Source: Candidula unifasciata (taxonomy: Eukaryota; Mollusca; Gastropoda; Stylommatophora; Geomitridae). From it: DNA of 64,000 nt. This document shows positions 9,838 to 21,240 of this stretch, piece by piece. Positions within the stretch are counted from its first letter, which is position 1. Every line of letters begins with the position of its first letter. Under the pieces are notes generated by a model that saw nothing but the letters and a program-made list of their open reading frames with translations, was not told the DNA's origin and made no database searches. The stretch is from positions 188,501 to 252,500 of the forward strand of contig CAJHNH020000204.1 of assembly GCA_905116865.2 (NCBI GenBank), in the 5' to 3' direction. Both the position numbers and the translations under genes were made by a program.

Positions 9838-10393
9838 ATGAGGGAGAGAGAATGGTGAGGGCAGAGAAGGGGAGGGGTGGAGAGAGACAGGGGAAGAGTA
9901 ACGGAGAGAGAAGGACAAAGATACAGAAAGACACAGAGATAGAGCGAGCGAGATCAAGAGAGAAAGAGTGACATATAGGGAGCACCTGCGAGAGAGAAAG
10001 AGCGAACGAGAGAGAGAGAGAGGCAGAGATAGAACGAGAGAGACTGTGTGTGTGTGTGAGAGAGAGAGAGCGCGCGACAGAGTAAAAGAAAGAGCATCTG
10101 CGAGAGAAAGTGAACGAGAAAGAAAGAATGAGAGATACAGTGCGATACAGAGCGAGGAAGAGAGCCACTGCGAGAAAGAAAGAGTGGACGACAAAGAGAA
10201 AAAAAAGAGAAAAAGTGAACTAGAAAGAGACAAGGACAAAGCGGAAGACAGAGGGAGAGACAGAGCACGCGCGAAAGAGAAAGAGTGAACGAGAGAAAAG
10301 GAAAGATTTAGAGCGAGAGACAGAGCGAGAGAGAAAGCATGCGAGAGAGAATTGGTGAATGAGCGAGGGAAATGCAGAGAGCATACGTCAGTA

Positions 10394-10432
<39 letters not shown>

Positions 10433-10505
10433 CAGAGCGAGAGAGAAAGCATGCGAGAGAGAATTGGTGAATGAGCGAGGGAAATGCAGAGAGCATACGT
10501 CAGTA

Positions 10506-10592
<87 letters not shown>
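9838..10592. repeat. GAGA-rich satellite with 112-bp duplication
   Basis: Strongly purine-biased sequence with (GA)n cores. A 112-bp segment (GAGCGAGAGACAGAGCG through GCATACGTCAGTAAACGA) beginning at 10311 repeats at 10423 with almost no change. The long Ser/Leu-rich minus frame and Glu/Arg-rich plus frames are translations of this satellite, not genes. Confidence 0.95.
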
Positions 10593-10594
<2 letters not shown>

Positions 10595-11032
10595 ATTCAT
10601 CTGTATCCATTTTGATAACCGGTAATCACATATAATCAGTGAATTTGTAAAATCACAAGCTGTGAGACAGTGAGTTATCTCAGCCGCAGGATTGCCACAA
10701 ATTAGACATGCTGACATTACAGCTTTCTTGTCAGTGAGATCCCGCGACTCCATTTGGGGCGCCTGTAAAATCCATTTCAATTAAAGAAAAAACAAAAATG
10801 GAAGCCCAGAACCAATCCACACAGAAATAAGAAGAAAATAAAAACAATTGCACACAAAATAATATTACTGGAAATGAAATTCTACAGAAGGATATTTAAA
10901 AGATCCCAAGCAGGAAACCTCATCAAGGAGCTGAGAAAAGCACTAGCAATCGGTGACAACTGACTCATAAATAGTTTAGCATTGGGGATGTTGAAGAATT
11001 GGCGTTCATGCCAACATATTTCATGAAGTAGA
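10593..11032. other. Unassigned stretch
   Basis: AT-rich sequence with no recognised feature up to the hAT terminus. Confidence 0.4.
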
Positions 11033-11395
11033 TTAGTGGTTTTCAACCTTTTTTTTTCAGGCGGCGCCCAGTTAGATTTATCACTTTTAAAAGGTGATTA
11101 AAAATAAAAAATAAAAAACCAAAGCAATATTAACAAGAACTTGGAGACAAACATCCACATAAATCAAAGTGTCAAATAACATAAAAGGAAAATGAAACAG
11201 CAACAACTGGTATCCAGACATCAGTGTGATGGCTGACACTGTCTTGTACGGATATCTGCTATTTTTGGTTTGATGTTGGACAAGTCATAACGACGAAGAT
11301 CACTCTCAGCCTCAAGGGGCAGCGCTGTTTGTTTTTATGACTGTTAAAGCTGAACATGCGGATTCGTAAAAGTATGTCGAGGAAAAAGGCCAATG
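11033..11395 (-). mobile_element. hAT transposase C-terminal remnant with one terminus
   Basis: On the minus strand 11221-11392 encodes STYFYESACSALTVIKT and, after a frameshift, LEAESDLRRYDLSNIKPKI then a terminal QPSH and stop. This is the end of the hAT dimerisation domain in the ZBED5/Buster-like lineage (typical pattern: Y-x-C/E-x-x-F-S-A-x-x-x-I-K-T-K ... D-L-R ... S-x-I-x-P). The far end at 11033 reads GGTTTTCAACC on the plus strand, a SPIN-like terminus. Only the 3' end remains, and the frameshift makes it inactive. Confidence 0.78.
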
Positions 11396-11649
11396 AATGT
11401 AACTAATTTGAAATGTTAGTCTAACTGATGTTTACAAGCTCAAATGAACTAAATTTAAAAACTGTTTGCGCGTGGGTGAGGGGAGGGGGGCCTGAAACTT
11501 CCACGCGGACCTCTCTCTCCAACCCACCTTATTTTGTTCGAGCCACCCCCTCCCCCACCCCAGACAAATATGAAAGGAATATTCGACAAAGAAAGAGCAA
11601 GATAGCAAAAAACACTGAAGGGCCATTTTTAGTTGATAAAGAATACACA
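11396..11649. other. Unassigned stretch with G/C-rich runs
   Basis: G-runs near 11476-11490 and C-rich runs near 11545-11560. No gene was seen. Confidence 0.4.
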
Positions 11650-12320
11650 CAATAACAGTGGATTCGTGTTTATACAGGCAGATCGGGACATAATGAAGTT
11701 AGACATGGAGGTGCGGGAGTGTACGTATAATTCTGAATTCCCAGATGGTACTACGGTTAAGTCCAGAGTACTAATCTGGAACTGCTGTCGTAACTATAAG
11801 ACTGAAACCAATGCAATCAAGATAGTAACAGAGAAATTACTAAATCCTAATTTTGGCTCACAGTCTGTGGAAATACTGACAGATACAAAATCAGTACTCG
11901 AAGCCCTCCAATCTGAAAAACTACCAGTAGTCGTAGTCGTAGATTTTACCCCACTAGGACATAACACAAGCGATAAACACCCAATGACACAAAGTGCCAC
12001 CATGTGGATGAGGATCACCGTGGAGAGGTCCCAGAAACCGCGTTCAGCCATTAGACCATATTTACGGTCGGGCTATATTGCGGCCCCTGGCAAGAGCCAG
12101 AGTAGGGCTTCAAATAACGAAAAATTGATCTCACACGAGATGACTGGATTGATACGGAAAACTACTAGAATTAAGAACACTTTTGACTAAACGTGTCAGT
12201 GTAGGGTCACAATACAATGGATGCCATCCCATTGTGGGATGAATGAAAATGAGAAAGCTGGGCAATTGGCATGGTAAGGTACGACAAAAGAACATTCGGA
12301 TGTATCAGTTACATACCACC
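11650..12320 (+). mobile_element. LINE RNase H domain, type 3, split by family H
   Basis: The left part (11660-11943) holds YTGRSGHNEVRHGGAGVYV in one frame, matching the YTDGS start of RNase H. After a frameshift come CRNYKTETNAIKIV and VEILTDTKSVLEALQSEK, the middle of the domain. A family H repeat interrupts it at 11944-12142. The right part resumes with VTIQWMPSHCGMNENEKA and GQLAW, the final SHCG...NExA motif. Frameshifts and stops abound. The protein belongs to an I-like non-LTR element and resembles the minus-strand copy at 36294-36850. Confidence 0.85.
11944..12142 (-). mobile_element. Family H copy a (inserted in LINE)
   Basis: On the plus strand it runs from TACCCCACTAGGACAT through GTGGATGAGGATCACCGTGG, CCAGAAACCGCGTTCAGCC and GCGGCCCCTGGCAAGAGCC to CTTCAAATAACGAAAAATT. 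Read in sense (minus), it starts with a stem ATCTC/GAGAT and ends at a (TAC)n-like tail. It sits inside an RNase H reading frame, so it inserted after that LINE. Confidence 0.85.
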
Positions 12321-12476
12321 AAAAAAAAAAAAAAAAGATAATTAAATCAGTGTGAAAACCACCACCCCATGAACAAGTCGACTAATTTATTCTGCTCCAC
12401 AAAACATGGCACAACTGATTCAGCAGCCACTTGTACAGGAAATTTAAGATTGGTGTATTATACATGTGAACATGAG

Positions 12477-13044
12477 CAGTGCTGGATTAACCATTAAGCA
12501 CATGAAGCACGTGCTAAGTGCATCACAAAGGGGGGGGGGGGGCACCATCGACATTTTAAATGGCCTCTGAGCTGACAGTTTATTTTCACAGCTGAAGTAT
12601 ATTTTTACAAATCACATCAGAACAACTTTGCAACAAAGAAGACTGAATGCTTGACCTCTGTTTAGTATAGAAGCAGATGGGCTACACAAGATTACTTCTT
12701 AAGATCTGATAAAAGACTGAACAATTAAAAAAGTAGGAGAAAACCTTTCCAACATAAATAAAACAACAGATTTTTTAATGTCGATAAATAACACTTTAAT
12801 TTATGATTTTTTTTTTTTAAATTACACACACCACACAGCACACACACACATGAGTGTATTTGTGCCATGTTAACACATAGGTCCGCTTGGCAATTTTTGG
12901 GAGCCCTACCAGTATAGGAGCCTCATGCGAAACTGGTTTGCCGATAATGCTGTTAATAAAAATAGAGTGAGGTGGGGAAAAGGGGGGGGGGGGGACCAAC
13001 ATCTTTTAAGTGCTCGGTGCATCACAGGGCATAATCAAGCCCTG
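12477..13044. mobile_element. hAT-like element, 568 bp
   Basis: The termini are CAGTGCTGGATTA at 12477 and, reverse-complemented, CAGGGCTTGATTA at 13044, 11 of 13 identical and of the CAGGG hAT type. Both ends carry a GTGCATCACA block and a long G-run. An internal part (TATAGAAGCAGATG, 12665 onwards) recurs in a second copy near 36085. The flanking 8-mers agree at only four positions, so the duplication is decayed or the ends are slightly off. Non-coding. Confidence 0.7.
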
Positions 13045-13414
13045 CACATACCCCAAGATTTCACTGAATATGACATATGAAAGTTACCCTTTTTGAGAGA
13101 CAAAAAACAAAATATAAGAACTGAAAAGTAAATTTACGGGTTATCGGATGAACTTAAGAAAAGGAAACTTTTTCAGGCGAACGAAAGAACAAGTCTACCC
13201 ATCGCCTCTTCTTTCCCCATGTACGTTGCAGTAGCTGCAGCCTGTACACACAGCTGCACGGACATACACGTTTGTGTTTTTATTGATGGTCGCAGAGGCC
13301 ATTTGTCGGTGCAACGCGTTGTAAAAAGAAACAATTTATTTGTTCCGGGAATCGAGTTTCTCATAAGCTTATTCCCTGATCCGTTTATTGTCAGCTAGGA
13401 AATCTATTTTCTTG
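13045..13414. other. Unassigned stretch
   Basis: No recognised gene or repeat. Confidence 0.4.
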
Positions 13415-13510
13415 CGGGGGTGGTGGTGGTGGTGGTGGTTGTGGTGGTGGTTGTGGTGGTGGTTGTGGTGGTGGTGGTGGTGGTTGTGGTGGTGGTGGGG
13501 GGGGGGAGAG
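13415..13510. repeat. (GGT)n microsatellite
   Basis: About 28 GGT/TGT triplets ending in a G-run. The Trp-rich plus-strand frame here is a by-product. Confidence 0.95.
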
Positions 13511-13609
13511 GAGGGTGATAGTATAGACGCTTGCCTCGAGAAAGAAAGACGGAAATTTATGGGTGATCATGGATTATGAGTCTCTTAAAACTGACTCCAC
13601 TTGTCTACA

Positions 13610-13822
13610 CATAAGTTAAGTCTGTCTGTGGGCAACAGGTTAAGTCTGTAACAGGTTAAGTCTGTCTGTGAGTAACAGGTTAAGTCTGTCTGTGAGTAAC
13701 AGGTTAAGTCTGTCTGCGAGTAACAGGTTAAGTCTGTCTGTGAGTAACAGGTTAAGTCTGTCTGTGAGTAACAGGTAAAGTCTGTCTGTGAGTAACAGGT
13801 TAAGTCTGTCTGTGAGTAACTA
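13610..13822. repeat. 24-bp tandem repeat
   Basis: About eight units of GGTTAAGTCTGTCTGTGAGT plus AACA. As 24 bp is eight codons, the minus strand reads as CYSQTDLT repeats over about 80 codons. No sign of a gene. The CTGTCTG core resembles the GACA microsatellite that follows. Confidence 0.92.
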
Positions 13823-13884
13823 CGCAACTAATGTGTTCCTTCTGCTGGATAGACTCTGAATAGTCGGTGGGTTTAGCAGACGTA

Positions 13885-14453
<569 letters not shown>

Positions 14454-14838
14454 ATGAAAGCAACAAATAAACACAGCAACATAATTTATCTACTTATATG
14501 TGAGTGTAAAACCACCGATATTTATATTACAATGTACGATCTATATATCTTGTATTGTGTGGTCACTGATGTTTATATTAAAACCTACTTGTGAATGTAT
14601 TTTACAGAAAGTTATCAGCGCTGATTGGTTGCTGGTATAAGATTAATGTTGAGCCGACAAAAGGGAAGGGAATGTTTGCAATCAAACTGACACAATGGAC
14701 TAACCCCAGCCACCAACTCAGATTTCACAATGAGAATCCATAGTCTAAGCGGTAGAATAATATCTTGGTCGGAATCGGAATTCGGGAATTCTCAAGCTGT
14801 AAATGGATCTAGATATGTAGGCCAATGAATGTATGTTC
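14454..14838. other. Unassigned stretch
   Basis: No recognised gene or repeat. Confidence 0.4.
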
Positions 14839-15000
14839 CGTGAGGAGTGGCAAGCATTGCTTTAGAGGTCCTGATAGTAAGCATTCTTTGGATATGTTCT
14901 CCAGATTATTCATGTGTGTTGGAAAATGAACATGCGGACGTAAGGACTGATTCTGCATCACTGAGTGGTATACTGATTTACTTGCTTCAAGTGCCCCTTC
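14839..15000 (+). mobile_element. LINE RNase H fragment, type 1, short
   Basis: REEWQAL, then VSILWICSPDYSCVLENEHA, then SASLSGILIY align with the EW...SILWIFSPG...GNEQADR...SA end of type 1 elements at 4597 and 20126. Two stops lie between the blocks. Severely decayed. Confidence 0.72.
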
Positions 15001-17236
15001 GTTTTTCTTCGTCCACAGGTAATTTCAAGTCCTCCCTACCTTATTCACAACTTCTAACTTATGTTCTTAGGGGTTTGTCCTTTTTTTCTTTGGCTTCGTG
15101 TGTTTCAGCGCAACGACATTCTAGTGATACCTTTATCAGGGTTCCTCAAAGTAGGACACAACCAGCGCTGGTTTCTTCATCATCTTTTGATTAGCAAGGG
15201 TATTTTTAGTTCTCTCCCTGAACTCCGCATGTTTTTCTGCACACGCACAAACTAAATATAGTTTCTAGTTTATTACGAACAGTTGTTCCTCATGTTTCTG
15301 CTTCGTAGAGCAGTACCGACATGACGCCAGAATTTGAAAAAAAAAGTGACAATGACCCACCCCCACCACCCCCCCCCCCCACACCAACCCAAAAAAATAA
15401 ATATATGGATTGAAAGCCCAGCGGAGGTTAATGAAACGACAAGAGGTTCATTAAACAATGAATGTACTAGAAGCAAAGCCAAAGGGGGAGGAAAGGGAGA
15501 GACAATATAAAGGATAATATAAAAATCGACTCCTTGAATCTATCTCTACTCCAAACCTACAAGAACTCCAATCTCATGTCGTGACTAGTGGAAGCAAGCC
15601 CACGCCTAAGCTGCCTCAGTAACAAGAAAAAAAAAAGGTTCGTTAGGCGGTGGCTAAGACCACATTATCTTACTCTGACAGTGAATGTTTTGTATACAGT
15701 CTAGATAACAGTAACGGGTAACCCTAGGTACAATAACAACATGTCCTGATCCGAATCAAACAACTAGAACTATAATTATCCCATTGTACATTTTTATTTC
15801 TCTTTACATAACATCAGCGTGGTTCACAAATAACAATACATTAACGACCAATATCGTCTCTACACAGGCCACTCGTTAAGCACTAACTAACATAAATGCA
15901 AGCTCGCTTCTAGCGACATAACATCAAATATCTCCGAGCGATTATACACACTGATATATCTACCCGTGCAGTTTAACTACTAGAGACAGTTTATATCTAA
16001 ACGAAACTAACCATATAATGCACCACCGCCATAATCAAGGAGCCAGACTCTCTATCCCGGCCTGGCCAATCGCATCAGCATTGAGTTGAGACCACGTGGG
16101 ATCAACATCTCAAACACTGGGCAAATGATCAGAGCACCAGACACACACCCAGAGAGGGCGCGCAGAAAAGTATAAGCCTTTTTTTACAGACTCCTCCGTG
16201 CCAGATTTTTCCACGAGTTAATCCAACTGAATTCACTAGCTTGTCGCCGTCCGGCTACATGAACAAGTGCAGCTAATTAATTTTTTTAATGCATCTTTTG
16301 GAAGCCTTTATTGAGTTTACTCATTTTGTTTGTCTGGGCAAAACTTGGCTTCGATTTTAAAACTATTTCATGATAAGCTGTCGAGCTCAAATTTTGCCTA
16401 CAAAACCTTTAATAATTTGTGATTTAAAATAGTATATGGATATTGAAAAGATTAGGTTTTTAATAACTATAGGAGATTATATGTTTCCCTTTAATGCATT
16501 ACTTATGTAAACCAGTTTGAAACCAATTAAACATTTAAAAAAAAATATTATGTCATTTTTAATTAAATTGATGTGACGGCCGTTTCAAATTAATTGCGTA
16601 GTGTGAGTAAATTGAAAGGCATACAAGAATACGTTCTGAGAACCATCGATATAACGTCACTGTTGATAAGATTTGATCTGCCAGGTTTGGCGCACTAAAA
16701 ATTTCTTTAGGCGGTGTCATCATATGCATATTTTGTTGCGGTTTACAGCGAATACCGTCAACGCCATCCACTTTCATAAAACAAAATTGATTGGAACCCT
16801 TTCACAAGTCCTACCTAAGAACGGTTTTCGCACAAAATGAGTGATTTTTCCAACCAGTTATAATGGTTATTAGCAAAAGCTCGCAAAAAAAAAAAAAAAG
16901 CCGGATGATCTCATTTGCGCGAGGGGCAGATAACTAAACGGCCCTTTACACGCCAGAGACGTATCGGGCATATAAGGCCAGGCTGATTTTGTGCCAGAAC
17001 TTTTATAAAACAACCTATTTCCGTTGGTGATGTGGTTAACATTACCCCGTCCGCTTTTATCTCCATGACATTTTTTTCTGTATCGACTGGGAGGGAGGGG
17101 GGAGGGGGTGGAAGTAAGAAAGCATTAAGGAATACATGAGAACATTATACCAGACAGGTTACGAGCAAGGCGTCTGAGAAGAAGCACATTAAATATGTGT
17201 ACTTACTTACTGGACTTAGTCGCTCCTCTTCTACTT
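15001..17236. other. Large unassigned stretch
   Basis: I recognise no gene, RNA or transposon here. A C-run with A-rich flanks lies at 15340-15395 and several A-runs elsewhere. The part near 15590-16200 has an even composition unlike the AT-rich flanks and could be an old LTR, but I found no matching partner or coding domain. Confidence 0.35.
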
Positions 17237-17308
17237 TGGGTTGTACAGGTTTGCCAGAGTTTGGGTTGTACAGGTTTGCCAGAGTTTGGGTTGCACAGGT
17301 TTGCCAGA
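17237..17308. repeat. 24-bp tandem triplet
   Basis: Three copies of TTTGGGTTGTACAGGTTTGC plus CAGA, adjoining the 3' end of a LINE remnant. Confidence 0.85.
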
Positions 17309-17315
17309 GAGGTCG

Positions 17316-17720
17316 TCAGACATCAGCAGTTTTCTTTCTGGCTTTGTTCCATTCCAGTCCTCTGTCAGTTAGGGACCGTTTGATGTTGTCTTCCCATCGG
17401 ACCCCGGGCCGCCCTTGAGGTCTGGTTCTCTGGTTCTCAGCCTCCCATGCCTGCCATAGTGGCCGATTTTCTCCCATTCTGCATACATGTCCAAACCATC
17501 GCAACTGTGACTGATCCACTCGGGTTTGTATGGACTGGGTATCAAGATATTGACGTATTGTCTGATTGCGGACTTTGTCCCTTCTTGTCATTTGGATCAC
17601 ATTTCTCATACATTTCACTTCTAAGACCTAAAGATGGCTTTTGTAAGCTGTTGTCATTGCCCATGACTCACACCCATAGGTCAGGACTGGCACATAGGTA
17701 GAGCGGCAAACAGCCATTTT
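17316..17720 (-). mobile_element. LINE reverse transcriptase C-terminal remnant
   Basis: On the minus strand, CRSTYVPVLTYGCESWAMTT opens the remnant, then RRDKVRNQTIRQYLDTQSI, QLRWFGHVCRMGENRPLWQA and GRPGVRWEDNIKRSLTDR. This is the post-catalytic thumb/C-terminal region of endonuclease-type LINEs (family motifs YGxExW, RWxGHVxRM, GRPxxRWxD). The catalytic YADD region is absent. An uninterrupted frame covers 17316-17618. A frame change separates it from the upstream part. Confidence 0.88.
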
Positions 17721-17854
17721 CGTCCTCTCGCCAAACATTAAATATATGTAATTGTAACAATGTTCCTGAATTCGGCTGGTTGTAGAGGCCATTTCTCAAC
17801 GCGAGCAGGTCTTGCTTGCCACTACATCTAAGTTACAGATATCGATCCCCCCAA

Positions 17855-18135
17855 TAAGAGACGCAATTTTTTTAAATTTATTTTGAAACACCACTCCGTC
17901 TGTTTTCGGGAATCACTAACTTAACGGTTGAATGGAATTTCTTGAACTCGCGCCTATGGCATTCCCATCCGAATGGTGGCACTTTGTGTCACCGGGTGTT
18001 AATCGCTCGTTGTTCGGTCCTGATGGGGTTGAACATCACTTGCACACCTTTGTCATACTGGTCATTGTCAGGGGCTGTGAGGTTCGCATGCCACCACAGA
18101 GCACGTTACTACACTTTAGTCTGGAAAGAGGCAAA
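17855..18135 (+). mobile_element. Family H copy h (diverged)
   Basis: It matches the family at TTTGAAACACCACTCCGTCT, GAATGGTGGCACTTTGTGTC, GGGTGTTAATCGCT and CCTGATGGGGTTGAAC. The 5' stem is not recognisable. This is the most diverged of the eight copies. Confidence 0.65.
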
Positions 18136-18179
18136 TGGCCATTCACAATAACTGAAATTAGTCTTTAGATTTATTAAAG

Positions 18180-18350
18180 AACAAAAGATAAATGTTTCGG
18201 CCATCTGATGAAAAATTCACTAGTGTCATCGACCACTGGTCGGGGGGAAAAACAAAAGTCCCGCATTTTCAAAGGACTGAACCTGGTCCACCATTTCGTC
18301 AAGTATGAACTCAAACCACTATGCTAAAGCGATTCTTCTCCAGGATTCTG
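18180..18350 (-). mobile_element. tRNA-headed SINE fragment
   Basis: The minus strand contains TAGCATAGTGG (A-box-like) and, 40 bases on, CAGGTTCAGTCC (B box), as in a tRNA-derived SINE head, followed by a body ending in TTTAATAAATC. No second copy was identified. Confidence 0.6.
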
Positions 18351-18659
18351 CTATAAATAGGTACCCCGACACACAACACAAGGTCACAATAGCCTCCAGC
18401 GATTCTAACAGCAATAAACCCACACAAGAGACTGAAGAAGCCAATAAAGGGACAGGCGTTAAAGCCCCAAGGATTTGATTCTCATTACTGTTGATGCAAC
18501 ACTCAGTGGTGTTATTACCAGGAACGTTTTCGACTCCCAGCGCCAGGAAATTAGGAATCAACGGCGAAATATTGCTTTCTCAAAGTAATGGTTTACAAGA
18601 TTATTAAATAGGTGACTCAAAACAGTGTTGTCCCAGTGTTCATTTAAATGATGCCGACA
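18351..18659. other. Unassigned stretch
   Basis: No recognised gene or repeat. Confidence 0.4.
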
Positions 18660-18900
18660 CAATACATTGCACAATTGGAAATTGAAAAGAGTAGCCTAAT
18701 AGCGCTGCCCGGGCAAAATGTTGAGTTAAAAAACTACCCAAAGTATTTCGGGATCCTCGCCAGTGCTGCAGAGACTGTGCACTGTGCTGAGCATCTTCGG
18801 ACTCAGATTTGAGTTAGAAGAAGAACGGAGCACCTATGGGTTACTACCTATGTGCCATGATGTTGATCCGCTGCTCAAAACCTTAAACCCATTGCATGGT
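18660..18900 (+). mobile_element. SINE-D copy, 5'-truncated
   Basis: The body AGCGCTGCCCGGGCAAAATG, CTACCCAAAGTATTTCGGGA, GAGTTAGAAGAAGAACGGAG and TGTGCCATGATGTTGAT matches the complete copies at 43405-43840 (minus) and 52280-52700 (plus). The tRNA head is missing. Confidence 0.85.
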
Positions 18901-19140
18901 ATTGATAAAGAGTATTCATCTGTGCTCATTATGTGTTGATGTAACTCTGAGGCAATGCGCATTATCAGAGAGGTATGGTGGGATATTCCAATGAACAAAT
19001 TGTGCAATGTACTGCCTGTGTTGGCTTCATTTTAAATTATTGATTTGTAAATCACTTAAAAAATTTTTGTCGAAAATATGCTATCGATGTAAAATATGAA
19101 AGTTTACTAATGAGCAAAAAAATCACAATAACACAGGTAA

Positions 19141-19310
19141 GAAAGCAGTTATTCAGCTGCTCAGTTAGTTACCAAGTTACCTAACTAGACAGTCAGGTCG
19201 GTTAGTCACTTAGCGAGTCAGCAGGCAAGTCACATATTGAGAAAGTCGTTGAGTTAGTCAGTTAGTAAGTTGGTTGTTAGCTGGTAGTTAGTTAGTCGCA
19301 GTTACATGTA
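19141..19310. repeat. Degenerate GTTA/GTCA repeat
   Basis: Repeated AGTTAGTY-type words without strict phase, an aged tetranucleotide microsatellite. Confidence 0.7.
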
Positions 19311-19400
19311 CAAAAGACACGCCATTTGTGTGCATGCAACATATGTCCGTAAATGAAGGAGGTGAACATGTACATTACAGCCGCACCGGGCAGAGAACAC

Positions 19401-19600
19401 CTTCTGTCCTAGGGAAGGCCCTAGCTAAGGGATAGCAAGGTTCTGTCCTAGGGACGGCCCTAGCTAGGGGATAGCAAGGTTCTGTCCTAGGGTACGGCCC
19501 TAGCTAGGGGATAGCAAGGTTCTGTCCTAGGGTACGGCCCTAGCTAAGGGATAGCAAGGTTCTGTCCTAGGGACGGCCCTAGCTAGGGGATAGCAAGGGA
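19401..19600. repeat. 40-bp minisatellite with palindromic core
   Basis: Five units of 39-40 bp, each with TTCTGTCCTAGGG, TACGGCCCTAGCTAGGGG and ATAGCAAGG. CCTAGGG and CCCTAG within each unit can pair, so each unit could form a small hairpin. Confidence 0.93.
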
Positions 19601-19724
19601 CAATGGCTGAAAAGAGGTGGCTCTTGGATGGCACATGCAGAAGTCACGATCAGAAGTGTTTGTGCAATTGACAAGATAGCGCATGGTGAAGAATGGATCA
19701 CAGTGGGACGACTATGAGTTATAA

Positions 19725-19865
19725 GTTATGATTTGGGTTATCTTCCCGGCACTCCAGACATGTCAATAGGTGCTCAGATTCTCCCTTTAACACATAAAAA
19801 ATCAGCGTTCTGCGGCTGATAGTCCCAGTCCTATGTTGGTTGACAAGACTTCTCGTGCGTCCGGT
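19725..19865 (-). mobile_element. LINE 3' end fragment, type 2
   Basis: Read on the minus strand it matches the C-terminal tail of the elements at 32345, 32951 and 34199 (TGTTGATTAACAAG-like block, GACATGTC near the end). The (AACT)n tail seen in those is degraded here. It abuts a type 1 fragment. Confidence 0.65.
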
Positions 19866-19884
19866 GTTGAGTTGAGTTGAGTTG

Positions 19885-20460
19885 AGTCAAGAACTGACAT
19901 CACAGCACTCAGGGCATTCCCATGCATGCTCTGTCCTCATCTTCAACAGCTAGCGCAGAGTTCCCATACTGATGGTACCGGTCAAAATCTGGTTGAAAGT
20001 CCGTCTTGCCTTTCCTCTGAGTGTAGTCAGCCGGACAGACCCCATGGTTACATCCAGTGCCTCATTATCTCCAGGCCATAATAATCTTCTTTCTCTACTG
20101 ATTCCGTAGCTTGTTCCCAAAGGGCCTAGACAACATTTGTCTTTTCATGTATCAATTCACCACCCACTGGTGCGGATCCAGCCAATCTGTCTGCCTGTTC
20201 ATTACCCATCACGCCGGTATTGCCTGGAGAAAAGATCCAAAGTATGCTCACTACCCGAGACCTTTCCAGTAAAGCTTGCCACTCTGCTCGAAGCATCCCT
20301 GTCTTCACGTCTTTCAGCATGCTTTCAGAGTCTGTTACAATTACGACATGTGTATGCATCTTGTTCTCTAGCCACCGGAGAGCTGCAGTTACCGCCTCCA
20401 CCTCCATTCTCATGCTAGATGTTGTGGTGTCATATGCTAGGCTGTCTTGCACTAAAGATT
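19885..20460 (-). mobile_element. LINE RNase H and C-terminus, type 1
   Basis: The best-preserved type 1 copy. From the high-coordinate end: SSMRMEVEAVTAALRWLENK, HVVIVTDSESMLKDVKTG, LRAEWQALLERSRVVSILWI and FSPGNTGVMGNEQADRLAGS, an RNase H domain with its E, D and final D/N-rich motif present, open over 20126-20452. The downstream part carries the short tail with HAWECPEC. This enzyme would remove template RNA during retrotransposition of an I-like LINE. The reverse transcriptase is absent and the copy is 5'-truncated. Confidence 0.9.
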
Positions 20461-20724
20461 TTTGGTCTTCTGGAAAGACAAATAAAATAAAAACTCTAAA
20501 ATAAAACTCTAAGAATAGATTAAATTGTTTGATCTTCTGGAAAGAAAAAGAAAAGAAAATCTCTAAAATAAAACTAAAAAAATAAGCTCGAGAATAGACA
20601 GATGAGTGAAACTGTGTTTAATATGTTACAAGAAGAATACATTAAGTGAAACCTTCTTAAAGCAGTGGAAATAGTTTTTTTTTTTTTGTTCATTGTTGAT
20701 TTAAAGATATCTTCATCGCACACC

Positions 20725-21240
20725 GGACATAACCATAAGTTCTACCATCTCCTCCTGAGTAGGTCTGCAAGGGTTTTTAACAACTCCCAATCTGTTCTGG
20801 TTGATGTAACAACGGGCAACTCCGGCATGGTTTCCCTGTCTCGCCTATCCAGCTGGTACACCCAGAGTATGCAGTTTATTCAAGTGAAAAAAATTACTTC
20901 CCGCGAAACTGAAAGCCTCACAGTGCTTAGTCTCTCGTATGATATTGATGATGTCTCTCCTGTCCATAGATGGCCCATTCCTAATTGTCGCACTGCCAGC
21001 CATAGCCTCTGCTCTTTCATTGCCTTTCACACCAGTACGCTAAAACAAAAATGTAGGTGATTTTGAAACGTTACGTGCTGTATCGGATGGAGCCACTGTT
21101 CCCGTATACCTGGTCTTCTTAGCATGCTCACTGAGTCTCTAGAAAGCAGGCATTGGTGAAATCCTAAGTTCCATGACCTCTATTGTCATGCTGCTGGTGG
21201 TAGAAACAAAGGCTCTACTGTCTTAATTGATGACTTTCCC
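20725..21240 (-). mobile_element. LINE RNase H fragment, type 2-like
   Basis: The minus strand gives SSMTIEVME near 21210 and, 60 codons on, GVKGNERAEAMAGSATIRNG and MDRRDIINIIRETKHCEAFS (20845-21030). The GNExA and SA-x(6)-MDxxDIIN pattern matches the copies at 32951 and 34199. The middle is frame-broken. Confidence 0.8.

Noticed and set aside
9835..10596. A 253-codon Ser/Leu-rich frame and overlapping Glu/Arg-rich frames
   Set aside because: Products of the GAGA satellite, open on both strands for the same compositional reason.
15590..16200. A possible LTR
   Set aside because: No second copy, no primer-binding site or coding domain was found in the window.
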